A program made the translations under genes and the position numbers. From contig NZ_WJFD01000001.1 in the NCBI RefSeq assembly GCF_009647655.1, positions 2,170,001 to 2,234,000 on the forward strand: 64,000 bases of DNA, written 5' to 3'. The stretch's first letter is position 1, and each line of letters begins with the position of its first letter. The notes beneath the pieces were generated by a model that was not told the origin of the DNA, ran no database searches, and saw nothing but the letters and a program-made list of their open reading frames with translations. Source of the DNA: Chitinophaga sp. SYP-B3965. Lineage in GTDB: Bacteria; Bacteroidota; Bacteroidia; Chitinophagales; Chitinophagaceae. Below, one piece after another: positions 46,346 to 55,553 of this stretch.

Positions 46346-46945
46346 TCAGGCCTGGAGGTAAAGGCTAACGAGATACAGGCCCATAAAGGATATGCCGGTA
46401 TTATGCTCAAGGATATGTTTCCGGATGAAGATAGAAGAGGTTTTTACATAATCCCGTACGGATTCAACGGAGATCTCCAGCATGGCGGCCGCTTCCTCAT
46501 AACTTTTGCCTTCTACCCGGCATAACTGAAAGGCTGTTCTTTTGCGGGGAGGTAACAATTCCATTACGCTGGTGATAATGGATAATTTCTGCTGATAGGT
46601 TTCTTCCAGGTCTGTATCATCATCCGGGAATTCGTATTGCTCCTCAGATAACAGGGTGATATTTTCCTTAACAGATTTACGCAGGTATTCAAGGGCTTTA
46701 AAATAGCTGGTGGTGAATAGCCATCCGCTTACAGACTGCTTTTCGGTGAGTTTAAAACGACTTTCCCAGAGGGTAACAAAAACATCCTGCAGAATGTCTT
46801 CTGCTTTGTGCTGCTGTTTTACCAACCTTAAGATATTAGCAAAAATAGCCTGATGATATTGATGATACACAGCCTCAAATGCGGCATCATCGCTATTGTT
46901 CAGTTGAGCAATCAAGATGCTGTTTGCTGTTCCGGTCGCTGACAT
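46346..46945 (-). CDS. ECF-type RNA polymerase sigma factor
   Basis: A 199-residue sigma-70-family factor from the ATG at 46945 (MSATGTANS); a TTG at 46951 is the only longer in-frame start. Region 2 has DDAAFEAVYHQYHQAIF and AEDILQDVFVTLWESRF; region 4 has LPPRKRTAFQLCRVEGKSYE and EAAAMLEISVESVRDYV. It would direct transcription of the SusC/SusD/GDPD genes when released by the FecR protein. First gene of the operon. Confidence 0.94.
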   Translation of the reverse strand: MSATGTANSILIAQLNNSDDAAFEAVYHQYHQAIFANILRLVKQQHKAEDILQDVFVTLWESRFKLTEKQSVSGWLFTTSYFKALEYLRKSVKENITLLSEEQYEFPDDDTDLEETYQQKLSIITSVMELLPPRKRTAFQLCRVEGKSYEEAAAMLEISVESVRDYVKTSSIFIRKHILEHNTGISFMGLYLVSLYLQA

Positions 46946-46999
46946 AATCAAGAAACTAAAGTGATAAAGGTATAATGGAATGTCAGCCCGTCAATATTA

Positions 47000-49255
47000 T
47001 TAAAATGTAAATTCCCTGATATGTTTTTTCAGGAAAACCCCTGTAGCAGAATCTTTATTTTTAACCAGCTGTGCCGGCGTACCTTCAAAGATCACCCGGC
47101 CTCCCTCCTTTCCCGCACCCGGGCCCATATCTATCACCCAATCTGCCTGGCTCACCACATCCAGGTTATGTTCTATAACGATCAATGTGCTGCCATTGTC
47201 CACCAGTTTGTTGAGGATACCCATCAGTCTGTCCACATCACTCATGTGCAAACCGGTGGTGGGTTCATCGAGTACATAGATCTGCCCGGTATTTTCCAGT
47301 TCAGCGGCTAATTTGATCCGCTGCCTTTCTCCGCCGGATAAAGAACTGAGTGGCTGCCCGAGTGTGATATAATCCAGGCCTACTTCATAAAGTTTTTGCA
47401 ATACCGGCTGAATATCCGGTTCCTGGAAAAAATCCTTCGCATCTGCTACTGTTAGTTTCAATACTTCCCAGATATTCTTTCCCCTTAGCTGGTATTTCAG
47501 CACTTTATCCTTGTACCGTTTACCGTTGCAGGATTCGCAGATGCTGGTGATGGGATCCATAAAAGCAAGGTCTATGGTCACCATGCCAATTCCTTTGCAT
47601 TCAGGGCATCCTCCTTCTGCATTATAGCTGAATAAGGAATTGCTCACTTTGTTCTTTTTGGCAAACAGATTTCGGATGCTGTCAAAGATACCGGTATAAG
47701 TAGCCGGATTAGATCGTTTAGAGCCTGTTATAGCAGATTGATCAATGCAGAGGGTTGCAGGATATACTTTCGGCAAAACGCCGTTAATAAGGCTGCTTTT
47801 GCCCGATCCCGCCACACCGGTTACAACCGTCATCACTCCTTTCGGGATCTTTATATTCACATGCTGCAGGTTATGCAGCGTGGCATTCTTTATTTGCAGG
47901 TAACCATTGGGCGTTCTCGGTTCAGCTTTCAATGTATTGTGCCGGGAAAGGAATTGACCGGTTAGGGTGCCGCTTTTCGCCAGGCCTTTCAGGCTGCCTT
48001 CATACACCACCGTTCCTCCGTTACTGCCCGCTTTAGGCCCCATATCCACAATGTGGTCTGCTACTACGATCACATCCGGATCATGTTCTACCACCAGCAC
48101 AGTATTCCCTTTATCTCTGAGCACCTGCAGCAATTCATTCAGCTGATGTACATCTTTGGGATGCAAACCAATACTGGGTTCATCAAAGATATAGGTCATA
48201 TCCGTTAAACTGCTGCCCAGGTGTTTGATCATTTTCACCCGTTGAGATTCACCACCGGAAAGGCTGGACGTTTCCCTGTTCAGGAATAAATACCCCAGCC
48301 CTATATCATCCATGTGTTGCAGCCGCTCACTAATAGCACTGATCATGGTGGCGGCCTGCGGCTGTTTGATACCTGTTATCACACCACGCAGGTCAGAGAT
48401 CTGCATAGCTGCAAAGTCCGCAATGTTGTATTTACCTATTTTACAGCTGAGGATCTGCGGGTTGAACCTGGTACCTTTACAAGCAGGACAGGCACCGCGC
48501 GTAACGATCTTTTCAAAAGCTTCTCCTTTTGCTTCTTTGCTTTCTTTATTCAGGTAGTTCCGGTGAAACCTGGGTACAATGCCTTCATACTTAGCTGTGG
48601 GAGGAAAGCGCGGGTCCGGATGCTTCAGTGGTATATCTTCTGCATACAACAAATTATGCCATTCCTCTTTCGTATAGTCCTCCAGCTTTTTATCGTTATC
48701 AAACAAACCGGAATAGGCGTAACGCGTCCAGCGGTAACCTCCTTTAGCGAAGCCGGGGAAAAGGATGGCCCCGCTGTTCAGCGATTTCGATTTATCAAAG
48801 AACAGTTCGAGGTCTACGGTAGCTACGGTGCCTAAACCTTCGCAGCGCGGGCACATGCCCTGCGGATGATTAAAAGAGAACACATTGGAATAACCCACAA
48901 ATGGTTTACCGATCCGGGAGAACAACAGTCTTATCACTGTAAATATATCCGTGACCGTACCTACAGTGGAACGTGCATTACCACCGATGCGTTTCTGATC
49001 AATGATAATAGCAGCAGAAAGATTTTCCAGTGCATCTGCATCCGGCTGGCCATAATGCGGCAAACGATGCCGCACAAAAGCGGAAAACGTTTCATTCAAC
49101 TGCCGCTGCGATTCTGCTGCAATGGTATCAAATACCAAAGAAGATTTACCGGAGCCTGAAACGCCGGTAAAAACGGTGATCTTCTTTTTGGGAATGTTGA
49201 GTGAAACATTCCTCAGGTTGTTTTCTCTTGCTCCTTTAATGATGATCTGGTCCAT
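47000..49255 (-). CDS. Short UvrA paralogue (UvrA2/class II-type ABC ATPase)
   Basis: A 751-residue protein from the ATG at 49255 (MDQIIIKGARENNLRN), shorter than UvrA (about 940). Two ABC halves are present: Walker A GVSGSGKSSLVF and signature SLSGGESQRVKM, then Walker A GVAGSGKSSLI and signature SLSGGERQRIKLAAEL. Zinc-module Cys pairs occur as CPRCEGLG, CPACKGTRF, CPECKGIG and CESCNGKRY. The shortening fits loss of the UvrB-binding insertion, as in class II UvrA proteins linked to self-resistance to DNA-binding drugs. Whether it repairs DNA or protects from an antibiotic cannot be told. Confidence 0.9.
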   Translation of the reverse strand: MDQIIIKGARENNLRNVSLNIPKKKITVFTGVSGSGKSSLVFDTIAAESQRQLNETFSAFVRHRLPHYGQPDADALENLSAAIIIDQKRIGGNARSTVGTVTDIFTVIRLLFSRIGKPFVGYSNVFSFNHPQGMCPRCEGLGTVATVDLELFFDKSKSLNSGAILFPGFAKGGYRWTRYAYSGLFDNDKKLEDYTKEEWHNLLYAEDIPLKHPDPRFPPTAKYEGIVPRFHRNYLNKESKEAKGEAFEKIVTRGACPACKGTRFNPQILSCKIGKYNIADFAAMQISDLRGVITGIKQPQAATMISAISERLQHMDDIGLGYLFLNRETSSLSGGESQRVKMIKHLGSSLTDMTYIFDEPSIGLHPKDVHQLNELLQVLRDKGNTVLVVEHDPDVIVVADHIVDMGPKAGSNGGTVVYEGSLKGLAKSGTLTGQFLSRHNTLKAEPRTPNGYLQIKNATLHNLQHVNIKIPKGVMTVVTGVAGSGKSSLINGVLPKVYPATLCIDQSAITGSKRSNPATYTGIFDSIRNLFAKKNKVSNSLFSYNAEGGCPECKGIGMVTIDLAFMDPITSICESCNGKRYKDKVLKYQLRGKNIWEVLKLTVADAKDFFQEPDIQPVLQKLYEVGLDYITLGQPLSSLSGGERQRIKLAAELENTGQIYVLDEPTTGLHMSDVDRLMGILNKLVDNGSTLIVIEHNLDVVSQADWVIDMGPGAGKEGGRVIFEGTPAQLVKNKDSATGVFLKKHIREFTF

Positions 49256-49324
49256 AGCCATAATCGTAACAACCTGCATGCCAACGTTTAGCATATATGG
49301 CATAGTTTCTGCACCCTATAGCAT

Positions 49325-49732
49325 ATGAAAAACCTAATTATCATACTAGCAACAACAATGGCGCTGTTTTCCTGTAATAATAAGGTAGAAACAGCCAGGG
49401 CTGTAGAAGCAGCCAGGAAGGCAACAATCGACTCTGTGAATGCAATCAATACTGCTAAGCAAAAGGCAATAGATTCAATGAAACATGTACAGAAAGAAGA
49501 TCTAGCTGTAGCACCTGAACCTGTTACTGATACTAAAAAGAAGAAAAAGTGGAGCCATACGGCCAAAGGTGCAGTAGTAGGTGCTGGTGCAGGAGCCATT
49601 ACAGGAGCCATCGTTAATAAAGACCGTGTGAAAGGCGCAGTCATCGGAACTTTGATCGGGGCCGGAGCAGGTGCTGCTACCGGTGCTATTGTAGATCATA
49701 AGGAAAAGAAGAAAAAGAAAACAGCTCAATAG
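49325..49732 (+). CDS. Glycine-zipper lipoprotein
   Basis: A 135-residue lipoprotein with signal MKNLIIILATTMALFSC (Cys17). A polar helix (about 20-60) is followed by a basic patch KKKKKW and a glycine-zipper membrane segment (about 78-122) with GAVVGAGAGAITGAIV and GAVIGTLIGAGAGAATGAIV, then a Lys-rich tail. Such YMGG-like proteins insert in the outer membrane or periplasm. It diverges from the UvrA paralogue and ends at a strong terminator. Confidence 0.87.
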   Translation: MKNLIIILATTMALFSCNNKVETARAVEAARKATIDSVNAINTAKQKAIDSMKHVQKEDLAVAPEPVTDTKKKKKWSHTAKGAVVGAGAGAITGAIVNKDRVKGAVIGTLIGAGAGAATGAIVDHKEKKKKKTAQ

Positions 49733-49747
49733 CATACTTCTATTTTC

Positions 49748-49783
49748 AAAAGGCGCCTTCCATATCTGGAGGCGCCTTTTTTA
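49748..49783 (+). terminator. Rho-independent terminator
   Basis: AAAAGGCGCCTTCC-ATATCT-GGAGGCGCCTTTTTT hairpin after the glycine-zipper gene; may also serve the convergent SusD. Confidence 0.9.
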
Positions 49784-49804
49784 TTTTGCAGAGAAGCTGG
49801 TCTT

Positions 49805-51790
49805 TTAAAAACCTATTGCTCCCCTATTCGCTTCGATCGGCCATCCCGGATTCTGATAGATCGGGGAAGTGCTCACATCATTATTCTCTGATGTGATCAG
49901 GAAGTGTTGCATAGCAACAGAACTCCAATAATGTGCCATCGTCCATCTGTAACCTGTATACGCCAATACGGAAGGCGTTTTCTGATAGATGCGCAGATAA
50001 GGGCTGATAGCAGGATCAGACACAGTACTCTTATCACCGATGTTATACGTAAGTGCAGATGCTTTATACCAGTTCTTCATCGGCCCCCATAGTTTGAATC
50101 CTTCTACAAAGTAAGGGGTAGCAATCATCTGGTCCATTGCTCTCCATCTTTTCAGGTCCATATTCCTTGTTCCTTCGCCTATTAATTCACAACTTCTTTC
50201 ACGGCGGATATTGTATAATACTTTATCCACCATCACACCTGCGGAATAAACAGCCCAGTCGTTCAGGGCTTCCCTTGTAAGGTCTGTTGCCGCAATTGTT
50301 TTCTGAAAATCAATATCTACGCCTGCACGCTTCCTGATGGCCTGCCAATACGCCTGTGCAATTCCATCCAATGATCCTGTTTTTTCATAAGAGGCTTCCA
50401 TGTAATTAAAAAATGCTTCCGTTCCCTTAAATACGATGCTGCCTACATCTCCTCTTCCGTTACCCAATTGCGCGCCATCATATACATTCCCTTTACGGCT
50501 CATATATCCGGTAACCTGGTCGTGATTGCCGATCAGGTTCAGGATATCAGGATACCCTACCACCGGCGTAGCATGTGTTCCCAAAGCAGATGGCTGTAAG
50601 ATATTTATCTGCCCCGGCTGCGCCAGGAATAACCATAAACGGCCATCTCTCTTTTCTCTCACCAGTTGAATGGAATCATCTCCTGCATAACCGGAACCGG
50701 GTGCATAGATCGGCAAACCATTGGCCATTAAAAAACGATCTACATACCCTCTTGTGAATCCCCAGTTATGTGCAGCCTGTACATTGTTAGGGATACCGTT
50801 GGCAACACCAAGCCCCAGGTCATAATCTCTCCACAGCAGCACTTCGCTGAATGAAGACAGGTCTGTAGCACTGAACATCCTGCAATAAGGATTGGCCTCA
50901 CTGGCCACCGCAAAATCCTGGTTGGATACCTGCGTGGCTGCCGCCATTGTATTATTAACCAGCGTGATCCCATCCGCCACTGCTTTTGAAGCTTCCATCG
51001 CCTGCGTTAAAAAGAAGTCTATCTCACCTTCTATACTACCTGACTGAAACTTATAAGAAGCATTATACTCTTTTGTTTTCCCTGGCCATTCAGGGCCATT
51101 AGGTACAAATGCCGTACCCTTGAAATATTTAAGGAAAGTACCTTCATACAATGCTACCCTTGATTTCAATAACTGGGCACAGGCTTTGGACAAGCGGTTC
51201 TTGCCACCACTTGGGGCTGCATTACCCATCAGCAAAATGGCAGAATCAAGATCAGAAAGGATGAAACGGGCCACTTCTGTCTGTGGGGCACGTTTGCTGG
51301 CTTCTGTCAGGATCGTCTTATTATCCGGTAGCGTTGTTTTTATGATAGGAAAATCTCCCAGTCCCTGCAACCTGTCAAAGTAAGTCCAGGCTCTGAGGAA
51401 ATACATTTCGCCGATATAGTGTTTAATATTGGCGGTGTTACCGGTGATCTTTCCTTCCGCAAACCGCGGGTTAACGGTTTCAAGGAAATAGTTACATTGG
51501 AAGATGTTGGTAAAGGTCCAGGCTCCGCCGGACTGTGCTACTTTCCACTGGCCGGGCGTATACTTGACGTCATATGCTCTTCGTGCAGCAATATCTGTAT
51601 TTACATCTCCATCAAAGTAACCGAATGTAGGAAACGCTTCATATAGCTTGATGGCATAGGCTGCCAGTTGCGATTCTTCTACCAGGTAATTTTCTGGTGT
51701 AACGTTAGATGGGGGTGCTATTTCCAGGTTCTTATTACAGGCACCCAATATACCTGCGGCCAATATGAATAATATATATTTTGCTTTCAT
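49805..51790 (-). CDS. SusD/RagB-like nutrient-binding lipoprotein
   Basis: A 661-residue lipoprotein, long for SusD (usually 450-600), with signal MKAKYILFILAAGILGAC (Cys18). TPR-like helices with YIGEMYFLRAWTYFDRLQGL and a C-terminal SusD region with NIRRERSCELIGEGTRNMDL are seen. It lies 10 bp after its SusC. It belongs to the large-SusD subgroup; the substrate is unknown. Confidence 0.93.
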   Translation of the reverse strand: MKAKYILFILAAGILGACNKNLEIAPPSNVTPENYLVEESQLAAYAIKLYEAFPTFGYFDGDVNTDIAARRAYDVKYTPGQWKVAQSGGAWTFTNIFQCNYFLETVNPRFAEGKITGNTANIKHYIGEMYFLRAWTYFDRLQGLGDFPIIKTTLPDNKTILTEASKRAPQTEVARFILSDLDSAILLMGNAAPSGGKNRLSKACAQLLKSRVALYEGTFLKYFKGTAFVPNGPEWPGKTKEYNASYKFQSGSIEGEIDFFLTQAMEASKAVADGITLVNNTMAAATQVSNQDFAVASEANPYCRMFSATDLSSFSEVLLWRDYDLGLGVANGIPNNVQAAHNWGFTRGYVDRFLMANGLPIYAPGSGYAGDDSIQLVREKRDGRLWLFLAQPGQINILQPSALGTHATPVVGYPDILNLIGNHDQVTGYMSRKGNVYDGAQLGNGRGDVGSIVFKGTEAFFNYMEASYEKTGSLDGIAQAYWQAIRKRAGVDIDFQKTIAATDLTREALNDWAVYSAGVMVDKVLYNIRRERSCELIGEGTRNMDLKRWRAMDQMIATPYFVEGFKLWGPMKNWYKASALTYNIGDKSTVSDPAISPYLRIYQKTPSVLAYTGYRWTMAHYWSSVAMQHFLITSENNDVSTSPIYQNPGWPIEANRGAIGF

Positions 51791-51800
51791 CTTTTAAATT

Positions 51801-54800
51801 TTACAAGGTTATATTTAAGCCAACAGCGTAGACCTTAAACAAAGGATATACACTACCACCGTAACCACCGTCAACCGTTTCAGGATCAAACATGGTAGCC
51901 ATCTTTGTGATAGTGAATATATTTTCGCCGGATACGTATACCCTGAATTTCTGAATACCTGCTCTCCTTGTAAGTGATATAGGCAGGGTGTATCCTAACT
52001 GAAGGTTCTTTAATCGTACATAGGAAGCATCCTGCAGATACCTGGTTTGCACTACCTGGTTCTTGGCGCTGAATAAGGGACGTGGATAATAGGAATCCAG
52101 GTTCAGGCCAAGCGCATGATTGGGATCATCCCGGAAATAGTCCGCATGTTCCGTTAAACCCGCAGAGCCCCATATGCTGGCAGAAGCACCCCAGAAGTAA
52201 TAACCGTTCTGAAAATAATCTCTCTTTAATACGCCCTGGAAAAATGCCCTGAAATCCAAACCTTTCCAGTCCGCGCCAATATCTGTTCCGAACATGTAAC
52301 GAGGTGTATTGTTGCCGATCAGCATAAGATCACCAGGGTTGTTGGCCGTGTTGGAGCCACTCGTGATCTTACCATCTCCATTCAGGTCTCTGAACATCAG
52401 GTCACCTGCTTTCCAGTTGCTGCCCAATGCATTCTGCCCACCGTTAGTCAATTTGGCTAAATGCGCATCCATTTCTGCTTGTGTTTTGGCAATGCCAATG
52501 GTATTATATCCCCAGATCTCGCCCATATCATGCCCTGCTATATAAGTGCCGAGGCCCTTGGTAGCATTAGGATATTCAGTGATCGTTGTTCTTGCGTCTG
52601 ATAAGAGGATGCGAACACTATACCCCAATCCGTTCTTTAACTGATCTCTCCAACTCAGATCCATTTCCCATCCTGTAGTTTTAAGATCAGTATTATTCAT
52701 TTGTGGAACAGTTGTACCAAAAATATCCGGCAATTCAGGTGCAGGGCCGATCATGTTATTGGTATAGCGGGTATAATATTCAAAAGTAGCCGTGAGCCTG
52801 TTCCGGAGAAAAGCGGCATCCACACCAATGTTCCAGGTCCTTATCTTTTCCCAGTGGAGGTCTGAAGTAATAGGGAGAGGCGCACTGGCAGTATTGGGTT
52901 TTGCACCGTTCACCAACCAGGCACCATTGGAATTCCCGATAGGCATAGTTATATAAGTGGGATACCAGAGGGAGGTGTTTTGGTTCCCCAACTCACCATA
53001 TGATCCTCTTAGTTTTAAAGCATTCACATACTTATGCAGGGGTTCCCAGAATGCTTCTTTGTCAATGTTCCACCCGGCAGATACTGATGGGGAATACATC
53101 CATCTCATATTCCGCCTGAAACGGGATGTGCCATCATAGCGGAGATTTGCCTCCAGTAAATAGCGGCCTTTGTAATCATAATTGAGCCGGCCGAAAAAAC
53201 CGGTGGTCATCCATTTCTGATAATTGCCTCCCACATTAGGCGGCACCGCCTTGCCAGCGTAATCATTACCGGAAGTAACATCCAGCACAGGCAGATCAGG
53301 TGAGATCAATCCATTACGTTCTGCCATTATAAACCGGGTTTTGGTCAACTCCGTCTGCGTACCCGCCAGTATTTTTAAATTATGTCCACCTAACGATCTT
53401 GCATACTCCGTGTACACATTCGTATTCAGGTAATTGTTGCGGGAAGCTTCTTCATGCACATTGGTAGCAGTCTGAACAACATAGGGGTTACCAGCCACAT
53501 CATGATTATAGGTGCGTTGGATGTCCCAGTGGTAAAACTGGCTACTGATACTGTAATTAAGGTCAGCCATCACTTTCCATCCTTTGAGCGGCTCAAGGGT
53601 GAGCTTCAGCTGCTGGGAGAGCACGTCATATTGTTTTGCACCTATACCACCATCTCTGAGTGCCAGTGCCGGAGAAGGAGAATCATACAGGAAACCATTG
53701 TTATCATACAAGGGTAACATGGGCCAGCCTTGCGGGGCAATCTGTTGGTTAAGGCCATTAGTCATAACACTGGGCCTTGTAAATTCTTCCCTGCTGAAAC
53801 GCGTGATGTAAGTAAGAGAAGCCCAATCATTCAGCTCCGCATTTATCTTTCCCGTAACATTGTAACGTTTGAATTTATCCGTACCAAATCGCATCAACCC
53901 TACCTGATCCAGATAATTTGCGGACAGGAAATAGGTCAGTTTCTCTTTTCCACCGCTCGCGCTCAGGGAATATTCCTGTGAGGGGGAATGATCTTTGTAA
54001 ATAGCTTTATACCAATCCACATTATCATTTCCTTCATAATAACCATCTGCCCACAGGTTAGGCTGGCCGGGCCTTGGGATGATAGTGGTCTTGATCTTGC
54101 CATCCATAAAATCTTTGATCCGCTGCATCCTGGCCGCCTGGAAATAAACACCATTACCAGAGTTAACATTGGCATCATTAAAGTAAGTGGCAAAGGTGTA
54201 AGAATCCATTGTATGCGGCAATAACACCGGACTGCTTGCGCGGAAATTAGAACTGATGTTCACAGTGGTCTTCCCGGCTTTCCCCCTCTTAGTGGTGATC
54301 AGGATCACGCCGAAGGGCGCCCTTGTACCATAGATGGAAGAAGCGGCAGCATCCTTCAGTACAGAGATGTTATCAATATCCTGTGGACTGACCCCATTAA
54401 TATCCCCTTCCATGCCATCTATCAAAATGAGTGGTGATCCGCTGGAACCTACCCCGATAGTTCCCACCCCCCGGATATTAATATTGGGCCTGTTTTCCAT
54501 ACTGCCGCCGAGCGCACCGCTTTGCGTAATATTAAGCCCGGGAGCAATCCCCTGCAAGGCCTGCGCCACATTGGATACAGGCCTTGATTCCAATGCTTTG
54601 GAAGTAACCGTAGATACAGCGCCGGTAAGGTTCACTTTCTTTTGCGTACCATATCCTACCACCACTGTTTCGTCCAGGCTTTTCACGGAGGACGACATGA
54701 CAATATCTATCACCGTTCGTTTATTAATTTCCACCTCCTGCTCCTGCATGCCGATGAACTTAAAAACGAGGGCCGTTGCACCCTCCGGTACCTTTAACTG

Positions 54801-55007
54801 GTAAGTACCATCGGCCGCTGTTACACCACCAATGGAAGTACCTTTTACCAGCACGGTTACACCCGGTAAGGTCTGCCCGCTCCCATCGGTTACTTTTCCC
54901 CTGATGTTTATATCATAGGCAAATGCGTTTACAACGATGGTCATTAATAACATGAATGTCAGTTTTGCAATACGTCGTGCAGCATTAACATGCGTGGAAA
55001 GTATCAT
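51801..55007 (-). CDS. SusC/RagA-family TonB-linked outer-membrane transporter (duplicated 5' end)
   Basis: A 1068-residue receptor. The signal peptide (1-30; hydrophobic KLTFMLLMTIVVNAFA) is followed by a CarboxypepD_reg-like domain (about 35-115; GQTLPGVTVLVKG), SusC signature DETVVVGYG, plug with LILIDGMEGDINGVSPQDID and SVLKDAAASSIYGTRAP, and a barrel ending YAVGLNITL. A 213-bp direct duplication covers its first 39 codons and leader, so a second copy of its start sits upstream at 55220. This copy at 55007 is the one joined to the full reading frame. Confidence 0.95.
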   Translation of the reverse strand: MILSTHVNAARRIAKLTFMLLMTIVVNAFAYDINIRGKVTDGSGQTLPGVTVLVKGTSIGGVTAADGTYQLKVPEGATALVFKFIGMQEQEVEINKRTVIDIVMSSSVKSLDETVVVGYGTQKKVNLTGAVSTVTSKALESRPVSNVAQALQGIAPGLNITQSGALGGSMENRPNINIRGVGTIGVGSSGSPLILIDGMEGDINGVSPQDIDNISVLKDAAASSIYGTRAPFGVILITTKRGKAGKTTVNISSNFRASSPVLLPHTMDSYTFATYFNDANVNSGNGVYFQAARMQRIKDFMDGKIKTTIIPRPGQPNLWADGYYEGNDNVDWYKAIYKDHSPSQEYSLSASGGKEKLTYFLSANYLDQVGLMRFGTDKFKRYNVTGKINAELNDWASLTYITRFSREEFTRPSVMTNGLNQQIAPQGWPMLPLYDNNGFLYDSPSPALALRDGGIGAKQYDVLSQQLKLTLEPLKGWKVMADLNYSISSQFYHWDIQRTYNHDVAGNPYVVQTATNVHEEASRNNYLNTNVYTEYARSLGGHNLKILAGTQTELTKTRFIMAERNGLISPDLPVLDVTSGNDYAGKAVPPNVGGNYQKWMTTGFFGRLNYDYKGRYLLEANLRYDGTSRFRRNMRWMYSPSVSAGWNIDKEAFWEPLHKYVNALKLRGSYGELGNQNTSLWYPTYITMPIGNSNGAWLVNGAKPNTASAPLPITSDLHWEKIRTWNIGVDAAFLRNRLTATFEYYTRYTNNMIGPAPELPDIFGTTVPQMNNTDLKTTGWEMDLSWRDQLKNGLGYSVRILLSDARTTITEYPNATKGLGTYIAGHDMGEIWGYNTIGIAKTQAEMDAHLAKLTNGGQNALGSNWKAGDLMFRDLNGDGKITSGSNTANNPGDLMLIGNNTPRYMFGTDIGADWKGLDFRAFFQGVLKRDYFQNGYYFWGASASIWGSAGLTEHADYFRDDPNHALGLNLDSYYPRPLFSAKNQVVQTRYLQDASYVRLKNLQLGYTLPISLTRRAGIQKFRVYVSGENIFTITKMATMFDPETVDGGYGGSVYPLFKVYAVGLNITL

Positions 55008-55319
55008 TTTTCATGAGTTTAACTATTAAGTAATGTGTGGATCTTTTATGTGTGTATACGTTAGCTGGTTACTGTTTATTTATACCGTGGAAAGCTTTAA
55101 ACACGTTTTTCCCCTGATATTCATATCATAGGCAAATGCGTTTACAACGATGGTCATTAATAACATGAATGTCAGTTTTGCAATACGTCGTGCAGCATTA
55201 ACATGCGTGGAAAGTATCATTTTTCATGAGTTTAACTATTAAGTAATGTGTGGATCTTTTATGTGTGTATACGTTAGCTGGTTACTGTTTATTTATACCG
55301 TGGAAAGCTTTAAACACGT
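54894..55319. repeat. 213-bp direct tandem duplication of susC 5' end
   Basis: Copies 54894-55106 and 55107-55319 are head-to-tail. They are identical apart from two substitutions near the start of each copy (CTGATGTTTA versus CTGATATTCA), so the event looks recent. The unit spans codons 1-39 of the susC gene and 99 bp of leader upstream of the start. No inverted terminal repeats or target duplications are evident, so it is not an insertion sequence. Confidence 0.93.
55080..55220 (-). pseudogene. Truncated second copy of the susC start (46-codon ORF)
   Basis: Product of the 213-bp duplication. The ATG at 55220 and the next 37 residues repeat those of the SusC at 55007 with one change (YDM for YDI), then the frame runs into the junction and reads TCLKLSTV before a TAA at 55080. 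If transcribed from the original promoter, it would be translated first as a 46-residue secreted peptide upstream of the real SusC. Confidence 0.85.
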
Positions 55320-55406
55320 GGCTTTGGCTGATGGTATAAATGTAATATCAATTCCCGCCGGGAGGATGGATTAAACCCGGAATAGGATGGAGAATCTTAC
55401 GATTTC

Positions 55407-55508
55407 GATTTTGTGTGTTAAGCCTGTGTGAAGGATCTTTTTTTCTTTTCAGAAAGGGGAAAATGTTTAAGGGGAAGATCATTAAGTGTAATATTAACAC
55501 ACAAAATC
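55407..55508. promoter_or_regulatory. 15-bp perfect inverted repeat around 72 bp
   Basis: GATTTTGTGTGTTAA at 55407-55421 is the exact reverse complement of TTAACACACAAAATC at 55494-55508. The right arm is 45 bp before the cytochrome-gene ATG; the left arm faces the susC operon. Two equal operators in divergent orientation, or the ends of an invertible segment, are both possible. The rest of the gap (55320-55553) shows nothing else recognisable. Confidence 0.6.
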
Positions 55509-55553
55509 TCCCATTTCTTTGTATTTCGGTTTTTTTTATCCTATTTTTCTAAA

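Noticed and set aside
54894..55319. Insertion sequence or transposon remnant
   Set aside because: It is a direct duplication of local sequence, without transposase, terminal inverted repeats or target-site duplication.
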